A stretch of DNA of 58,609 bases from an uncultured Proteiniphilum sp. (GTDB lineage: Bacteria > Bacteroidota > Bacteroidia > Bacteroidales > Dysgonomonadaceae): assembly GCA_927407015.1 (NCBI GenBank), contig CAKMJT010000033.1, positions 1 to 58,609 on the forward strand. The letters run 5' to 3'. This document shows positions 54,037-58,609 of the stretch, one piece after another. The notes beneath the pieces were generated by a model that was not told the DNA's origin, did not search any database, and saw nothing but the letters and a program-made list of their open reading frames with translations. A program made the translations under genes and the position numbers. Position 1 is the stretch's first letter; each line of letters starts with the position of its first letter.

Positions 54037-55595
54037 ACCGTTACTCCCTCCAGTTCAGAAACAATTGCATCAATTTCAGCGCGCAGTTGGTTCTGGCGTT
54101 CCACCATTTCGGCTATTTCGGCATTGAGAGCTGTAATATCTATCCGCTCGCGGGTATCTTCCTGCTCCACATAGCTGGTAACCGACAGATTGTAGTCGTT
54201 GGCAGCCACATCGGCATTATCAATCAAGGCTGCAAAATAACTGATGTTCTTACGTTCTTTGAAAGCAGTCAGGATATTTTGCCTGTTTTCTTCGGTCAGC
54301 TTGTTTTTGTTCCCGGCTTTTACGAACTCGGCCGAAGCATTAATAAAGAGCGTTTTGTTGTCGGTTTTGCTCTTTTTCAGCACAATGATGCAAGTGGCAA
54401 TCCCCACCCCGAAAAACAGGTTGGCAGGCAACTGAATAATGGTATCGATGTAGTTGTTATCGACGAGGTATTTGCGAATTTTCTGCTCGGCGCCGCCCCG
54501 GTATAGCACACCTGGAAACTCGACAATGGCAGCTGTTCCGGTCGTGGACAGCCAGCTCAGCATGTGCATGGTAAACGCCAGGTCGGCATTATTCTTGGGC
54601 GCCAGCACGCCGGCAGGCGAAAAGCGTGGATCGTTAATCAGCAGCGGATTGTTGTCGCCATCCCACTTGGTGGAATACGGCGGATTGGAAACAATGGCAT
54701 CGAAAGGTTCATCGTCCCAGTGTTTCGGGTCGGTGAGGGTGTCGCCGTTGGCAATGTTGAACTTCTCAAAATTGATATCGTGCAGAAACATGTTGATCCG
54801 GCAAAGGTTGTAGGTGGTAATATTTATTTCCTGTCCATAGAAACCCTGACGCACATTGTTTTTGCCCAGCACTTTGGCAAATTTAAGCAGCAGCGAACCC
54901 GAACCACAGGCGGGGTCATATACCTTGTTTACACTTTTCTTACCGACCACAGTAATCTCGGCAAGCAATTCCGAAACTTCCTGGGGGGTGAAGAATTCTC
55001 CACCCGATTTACCGGCGTTGCTGGCATACATGGTCATCAGAAATTCGTACGCATCGCCAAAGGCATCAATGGTATTGTCCTCGAAATTGCCCAGCTGCAG
55101 TCCGTTCACCGCTTCCAGAATTTTCACAAGCAGCTCGTTGCGTTTGATTACCGTACCGCCCAGCTTGTTACTGTTTACATCAATATCGTCGAACAAGCCT
55201 TTCAGATCATCTTCACTGTCAAATCCTTTGGCAGAGTTTTCTATGTTTTTAAAGACATTGCTCAGGGTTTCGTTCAGGTTGGGATTAGTGCGGGCATTGC
55301 GGCATATATTCACAAATAAATCGGAAGGCAGCATGTAAAAGCCTTTCTCTTTAACCGTGTCGGCACGGCCAAACTCAGCCTCGGCATCCGAAAGTTGCGC
55401 GTAGTCGAAATAAAGGTTACCGGCACGATGCTCTTCTTTATTTAGATACGTGGTGAGGTTCTCCGATATAAAACGGTGAAACAGAAAACCCAATACATAC
55501 GATTTAAAATCCCAGCCATCTACTGCACCACGCAAGTCATTTGCAATTTGCCAAATGGCCCGATGCAGCTCGTCTCTTTCCTTTTCTTTACTCAT
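54033..55595 (-). CDS. hsdM: Type I restriction-modification methyltransferase subunit (HsdM)
   Basis: 520 residues. The N-terminal helical domain (DELHRAIWQIANDLRGAVDG) precedes the N6-adenine methylase: SAM-binding YDPACGSGSLLLKFAKVLG and catalytic NPPYSTKW. The C-terminal helix (NAEIAEMVERQNQLRAEI) contacts HsdS. It methylates adenine in the site chosen by HsdS and protects the host from HsdR. First gene of the operon; hsdS overlaps its stop. Confidence 0.96.
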   Translation of the reverse strand: MSKEKERDELHRAIWQIANDLRGAVDGWDFKSYVLGFLFHRFISENLTTYLNKEEHRAGNLYFDYAQLSDAEAEFGRADTVKEKGFYMLPSDLFVNICRNARTNPNLNETLSNVFKNIENSAKGFDSEDDLKGLFDDIDVNSNKLGGTVIKRNELLVKILEAVNGLQLGNFEDNTIDAFGDAYEFLMTMYASNAGKSGGEFFTPQEVSELLAEITVVGKKSVNKVYDPACGSGSLLLKFAKVLGKNNVRQGFYGQEINITTYNLCRINMFLHDINFEKFNIANGDTLTDPKHWDDEPFDAIVSNPPYSTKWDGDNNPLLINDPRFSPAGVLAPKNNADLAFTMHMLSWLSTTGTAAIVEFPGVLYRGGAEQKIRKYLVDNNYIDTIIQLPANLFFGVGIATCIIVLKKSKTDNKTLFINASAEFVKAGNKNKLTEENRQNILTAFKERKNISYFAALIDNADVAANDYNLSVTSYVEQEDTRERIDITALNAEIAEMVERQNQLRAEIDAIVSELEGVTV

Positions 55596-55620
55596 AAATT
55601 GATGTAATTCTTCTTTCTGA

Positions 55621-55628
55621 CAAATTTA
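55621..55628 (-). promoter_or_regulatory. Candidate -7 box of the hsdMSR operon
   Basis: Minus-strand TAAATTTG (TAnnTTTG) 25 bp upstream of the hsdM ATG. Confidence 0.4.
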
Positions 55629-55807
55629 AGCAAAATAAACAATAAGGAGACTTCATATTTCAATTCTGTTAAAAATTATACGAAAGAATACGTTTCGTTT
55701 TCGACAGCCATCCAAAAATCCCGACTGGCAGTCTATGTTCAGATTTTCCTTATAGACGTGGCAATGATCCGGCACTTGATAATTTCCTAAGAGACAAATA
55801 AAATACA

Positions 55808-55924
55808 TCAGATCAGTTTATCAGTCTGGATCACCATCAGCAGGCAAGCGGTACTCACAGCCATAAAATAGCCATAGTACTTCAAGCCAATTCTCAGTTT
55901 ATAGCCGGACCACAGGAGGATGAC
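55808..55924 (-). pseudogene. C-terminal tail of an unidentified membrane protein
   Basis: A short frame between two stops encodes ILLWSGYKLRIGLKYYGYF followed by MAVSTACLLMVIQTDKLI and a stop. It looks like the last transmembrane helices of a larger membrane protein. The frame begins just next to the direct repeat at 55931, as if the rest of the gene had been replaced. Apart from this tail the 400-bp gap between hsdM and the next gene shows nothing I can name. Confidence 0.35.
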
Positions 55925-55930
55925 CTATAA

Positions 55931-55984
55931 TTCAATGCTGACTTATCGCCAGGCCGTACCCACCGCTCAGAGTCCTATTTATTA
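55931..55984. repeat. Direct repeat, copy A (54 bp)
   Basis: Begins TTCAATGCTGAC and ends CCTATTTATTA; about 43 of 54 positions match copy B at 57350. It lies 10 bp past the stop of the phosphotriesterase-like gene. Confidence 0.75.
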
Positions 55985-55994
55985 TGCCTCGTAA

Positions 55995-57029
55995 TTATTT
56001 ATCATTTTTATATGAAGGGTAGTTTCTTATTTCTATAGAGAACGCTTTTGATGGATTGACAGAAATCAATAATCTAAATTCATCATCTGTGAACCCATGT
56101 GATTTTAGTTCCGGATAGAGTTTCTTGAAAATATTTGTATACGGTCTGATCGTTTGATTTTCCTTTTGTGGATCATACCAACCAGAATCATGTGAAATTA
56201 AGATTCTATCTAATATTCCATTTCTTTTTGCAAATAATATTTTTTGAACATGGTTTTCCAAATCCCAGCCTAATCCATCAAAACTTATCCAGCATCCCAT
56301 TTCTGCAGCTTTAAGATAACTGTCATTATTATTTTCAGCTTGAGAATGCACCCAAATAAAAGCCTCTGGTGAAACTCCCATTTCTTTAAGAATGTTCAAT
56401 TGCGGCCACAAACCCCTCGCTTCTCCTGTGTGTGATACTATAGTTAAACCTGTTTTCAAATGAGTAAGGGCGGCTGCTTTTACTAACTTTCTGTGTATTG
56501 TTTTTAAGGAATCATCGTTATCAATACCAATCTTAATAAAGCCCGGTTTAATCGAAGTTCCCTCAATACCATTCTTATATTCAATAATCCACATTTGGGC
56601 AAGATCATCTGCCGTTATTTCTTGCACATATTTAGGAATAAATATATTATTGCGAGCCCCATAAAGACCAGTATTTGTAATAATCCTAATCCCTGTTTTA
56701 TTGGCAATTTTTTCAAGAAGCAATACATCTCTTCCCAAGTAATTAGGCGTGGCGTCAACAAAATAAGTTACATTATATTCTTTAAGCTCTTCAAAATAAG
56801 GCATTACTTCTTTAATTATTGAATCATGGTTCCAACTATTGGGCTGTATACTGTCAGCTCCTATAAAATCAACCAAAATATGCTCGTGTGTTAACCATAT
56901 TTGATTTGAGTCTAATGGGTGAATTCCTTTAACATCTTGTATGAATGGTTGTTTCAAAGTTATTGAACATCCATAACCAATTATTATTAGTATAAAAATT
57001 ATTGTGATATATTTCAATTGCTTATTCAT
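55995..57029 (-). CDS. Phosphotriesterase-family lipoprotein
   Basis: 344 residues, low GC. Lipoprotein signal (YITIIFILIIIGYGCS). Amidohydrolase-fold metal ligands in the PTE order: WLTHEHILVD, the bridging lysine in PGFIKIGID, TIVSHTGEARG, IWVHSQAEN and LISHDSGWYD. The PTE-related branch includes lactonases and esterases; paraoxonase activity should not be assumed. The exported, lipid-anchored form is unusual for this family, which is mostly cytoplasmic. It stands between copies of a 54-bp direct repeat, suggesting it moved as a unit. Confidence 0.85.
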   Translation of the reverse strand: MNKQLKYITIIFILIIIGYGCSITLKQPFIQDVKGIHPLDSNQIWLTHEHILVDFIGADSIQPNSWNHDSIIKEVMPYFEELKEYNVTYFVDATPNYLGRDVLLLEKIANKTGIRIITNTGLYGARNNIFIPKYVQEITADDLAQMWIIEYKNGIEGTSIKPGFIKIGIDNDDSLKTIHRKLVKAAALTHLKTGLTIVSHTGEARGLWPQLNILKEMGVSPEAFIWVHSQAENNNDSYLKAAEMGCWISFDGLGWDLENHVQKILFAKRNGILDRILISHDSGWYDPQKENQTIRPYTNIFKKLYPELKSHGFTDDEFRLLISVNPSKAFSIEIRNYPSYKNDK

Positions 57030-57113
57030 TGATTTAAACTTTAATTTTATTGTGAAGAATCCACAAAAGCAATCCTAAATTTAGTCGAATTGTGTCTGGT
57101 TTTCATGAGGTAT

Positions 57114-57236
57114 AACGTTGGTGGTATGGTCAGTAAGGGGTTGCGGAGCGACGTTCCTATCAACAGAGACGAATGATTGATGCGGGTGATGAGCTTAACA
57201 TACCTTTGAAACCCTTATTGGCTATACCGAATGTTG
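57114..57236. repeat. Large imperfect hairpin
   Basis: AACGTTGGTGGTATGG...TAAGGG at 57114-57138 pairs with CCCTTATTGGCTATACC...ATGTTG at 57212-57236; the inner 17 bp match at 14 positions with G-T pairs besides. The 70-bp loop region shows no frame. The arm geometry recalls attC-type recombination sites or a palindromic mobile repeat. Confidence 0.5.
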
Positions 57237-57356
57237 AACTAAACCCGCATTCGCGGGTAGCTTTTGACAAAAGTAGCTGATTCTTTATATATTCGATAAT
57301 TTTTTACCACAAAAAATATCCGAATATGAGAAAGAAATGGTGGGTATAGTTCAACA
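57232..57356. mobile_element. MITE-like element of 125 bp
   Basis: Terminal inverted repeats TGTTGAACTAAACCC (57232) and GGGTATAGTTCAACA (57342) match at 14 of 15 positions. CCGA flanks both sides, offset by one base on the left, as a possible target duplication. No coding capacity. Confidence 0.5.
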
Positions 57357-57403
57357 CCGACTCATCGACAGATCGTGCCGACCGCTCAGAGTTCTGTTTA
57401 TTA
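57350..57403. repeat. Direct repeat, copy B (54 bp)
   Basis: Begins TTCAACACCGAC and ends TCTGTTTATTA, partner of copy A at 55931. It lies 13 bp past the stop of the peptidase S51 remnant, the same position copy A holds after its gene. Confidence 0.75.
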
Positions 57404-57416
57404 GCTAACGAAGTTT

Positions 57417-57983
57417 TTATTGTATTACTTTTCTTTTTAAAAGGTCGTCATATTTGTCCCCTGCACGTAGAAAATAAAACATCGTACTGTTTTTAGGTAG
57501 ATTTTTTAAATCACTTCCCTCGCGTGACCAGAATGTCCCATCATAAACAATCACATAACTATCTCCTATCACTTCAAATTGATTTCCATTTACAATAATT
57601 CCTGTTTTTTCGTCAATACCAATCCCTAATAATTCAGGTCGATGAGTTATAATCTCAATCATATCAAAATGTCTGTTTCGAGTCAAAACATGCTGATCAA
57701 TAGCAACATTTTTTAAGAACCCAGCTCCCAGCTTTCTTAGCAGTCCGGCCTCTCCAAAATTTTCATCATACTTGTCTTGTCCATCTGCTGTTGGAATAAT
57801 AACAATAGGAGCATCAAGTCCGCCACCAATCTTAATAAAACTTCTAATCAATGATTCACTCAGATCTCCACCTCCTAAAATTATTAAAGTTCCATTTGCA
57901 GGTCCGATCATAGTCGTATCTTTTTTTGAAACCTGTCCGGTACAAAAATTAATACTCAGTGTCTCAGCTATATCAATTGAGAG
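57417..57983 (-). pseudogene. Peptidase S51 / cyanophycinase-like gene lacking start and catalytic core
   Basis: The frame encodes KKDTTMIGPANGTLIILGGG...APIVIIPTADGQDKYDE, then jumps directly to GAGFLKNVAIDQHVLTRNR, and continues PELLGIGIDEKTGIIV to the end. Intact relatives have about 100 residues between these parts, including the nucleophile GTSAGA; all of that is missing, in frame. An ATG at 57911 would give 164 residues, but the family-like sequence (SINFCTGQVSKKDTT, with a lipobox-like Cys) continues upstream until the frame runs into the tandem repeats at 57984. So both the signal peptide and the active site are lost. Confidence 0.75.
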
Positions 57984-58080
57984 TCAACAATTATCAGGAA
58001 TAAGTAATAAATAGAGTCAACTTTCATTAGGGATAAGGGATAAAATTAGTCAACCTATATCAGGAAAATACAGTTGTTAC
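57982..58080. repeat. Three phased 33-bp repeats beside the CRISPR array
   Basis: AGTCAAC recurs at 57982, 58015 and 58048, exactly 33 bp apart, each followed by related ATCAGGAA or TTAGGGATAAG text. On the minus strand the unit reads GTTGACT...TTATCC, a look shared by the multiple terminal repeats of IS21-family elements. Confidence 0.75.
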
Positions 58081-58147
58081 CGAAAACACTGCACTTTAAT
58101 TTACCGGAATTACTGCATTCTCAGTTACCGTTAACAGATGAGCGTTT
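58076..58147. repeat. Three phased 24-bp repeats beside the CRISPR array
   Basis: GTTACCG at 58076, TTTACCG at 58100 and GTTACCG at 58124 are exactly 24 bp apart; the first two units share a CTGCA core. The last unit ends 9 bp before the first CRISPR repeat. Confidence 0.7.
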
Positions 58148-58155
58148 CCAGATCA

Positions 58156-58609
58156 ATTTCAATTCCAGTATGGTGCGATTGAAGGAAGTACAATCAATTC
58201 TTCACCCGCTTCCGTGAGGCGATTTCAATTCCAGTATGGTGCGATTGAAGGTGCATACTCTTTACCATGTCAACCATAGATAGCTGATATTTCAATTCCA
58301 GTATGGTGCGATTGAAGGTTTGTTGTCCCGAATGCTTATGCCACATCGTCCATGATTTCAATTCCAGTATGGTGCGATTGAAGGTCCCTTTTTCATTAAT
58401 TACACTCCTAATCGTTGATCTATTTCAATTCCAGTATGGTGCGATTGAAGGGGTGGAACCACATCGGGAAAAGAATGTTCTTCGACATTTCAATTCCAGT
58501 ATGGTGCGATTGAAGGCATGAGAAAGAAGTTGCACATAGTTATTTCATATCTATTTCAATTCCAGTATGGTGCGATTGAAGGAGCCGTTCTCAACGCAAG
58601 GATTAACGA
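58156..58609 (+). CRISPR. CRISPR array, seven repeats visible, continuing past the right edge
   Basis: Seven identical 30-bp repeats start at 58156, 58222, 58289, 58355, 58422, 58487 and 58553; each begins ATTTCAATTCC and ends GATTGAAGG. Spacers are 36, 37, 36, 37, 35 and 36 bp, all different; a seventh is cut by the edge. The end ATTGAAGG resembles the ATTGAAAC tag of type I-B and III crRNAs, suggesting transcription on the plus strand. No cas gene lies in the window. Confidence 0.97.

Noticed and set aside
58303..58521. 72-codon frame with repeating NSSMVRLK
   Set aside because: It is a translation of the CRISPR repeats and spacers.

Overview
The window reads as a chromosomal segment of an anaerobic or facultative Bacteroidales bacterium, plausibly of the Petrimonas/Proteiniphilum/Porphyromonas side (the family is inference). 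The signs are a SusC/RagA receptor, a GH92 plus GH125 mannosidase pair, a DUF1015 protein, TPP-riboswitch control of an outer-membrane receptor plus PnuT, a GH3-serine hydrolase fusion, and repeated promoter boxes of the Bacteroidetes form TAnnTTTG (the best one, TTTG-N19-TATCTTTG, drives the initiator tRNA). Most of the window is GC-balanced core DNA. Roughly 49.2-58.6 kb is AT-richer, accessory and partly decayed.

Layout. 1-7.2 kb: sugar-uptake locus (start of a SusC receptor cut by the window edge, a DUF5107-TPR protein, an MFS sugar porter) divergent from an AraC regulator. 7.3-14.5 kb: succinate/acetate CoA-transferase, a small membrane protein, miaB, a three-gene envelope set (YtxH, phage-holin-like, unknown) and the RelA/SpoT alarmone enzyme. 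14.6-17.7 kb: TPP riboswitch, TonB receptor and PnuT, i.e. thiamine uptake. 17.7-18.5 kb: a likely acquired winged-helix plus Fic pair with its own operators. 18.6-23.7 kb: a four-gene 2-oxoacid (or acetoin) dehydrogenase operon in which the lipoyl domain sits on E3 and E2 carries two subunit-binding domains instead. 23.9-27.7 kb: nitric-oxide defence (Rrf2 regulator, a decayed small membrane gene, quinol NO reductase, Ric iron-sulfur repair). 27.9-30 kb: thiamine diphosphokinase, recO, rplS. 30.2-35.9 kb: a 5'-nucleotidase split into two genes, the GH3-serine hydrolase fusion, aroB. 36-39.2 kb: glycosyltransferase, dihydroorotase, polyprenol-phosphate sugar synthase. 39.3 kb: initiator tRNA. 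39.7-49.2 kb: RlpA-like protein, GH92 and GH125 mannosidases, Lrp regulator, M20 amidohydrolase, DUF1015, DMP19-like protein and a Thr/Arg-repeat lipoprotein.

49.2-58.6 kb is a defence and decay island. It holds a truncated dGTPase gene, a type I restriction-modification system (hsdM, hsdS, a truncated KilA-N gene, hsdR), a membrane-protein tail, a phosphotriesterase-like lipoprotein gene with related direct repeats on either side, a hairpin and a MITE-like element, a peptidase S51 gene that lost its catalytic serine region, two phased tandem-repeat blocks that look like relic insertion-sequence ends, and a CRISPR array running off the right edge. No cas gene and no intact transposase are visible.

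Functional links: thiamine uptake and phosphorylation supply the TPP used by the E1 of the dehydrogenase. NO reduction and Ric sit under a probable Fe-S or NO-sensing Rrf2 regulator. The strongest candidates for unusual biology are the lipoyl-on-E3 dehydrogenase, the Fic pair with a His-to-Gln active-site change and three-site operator, and the repeat-rich decay zone beside the CRISPR array.
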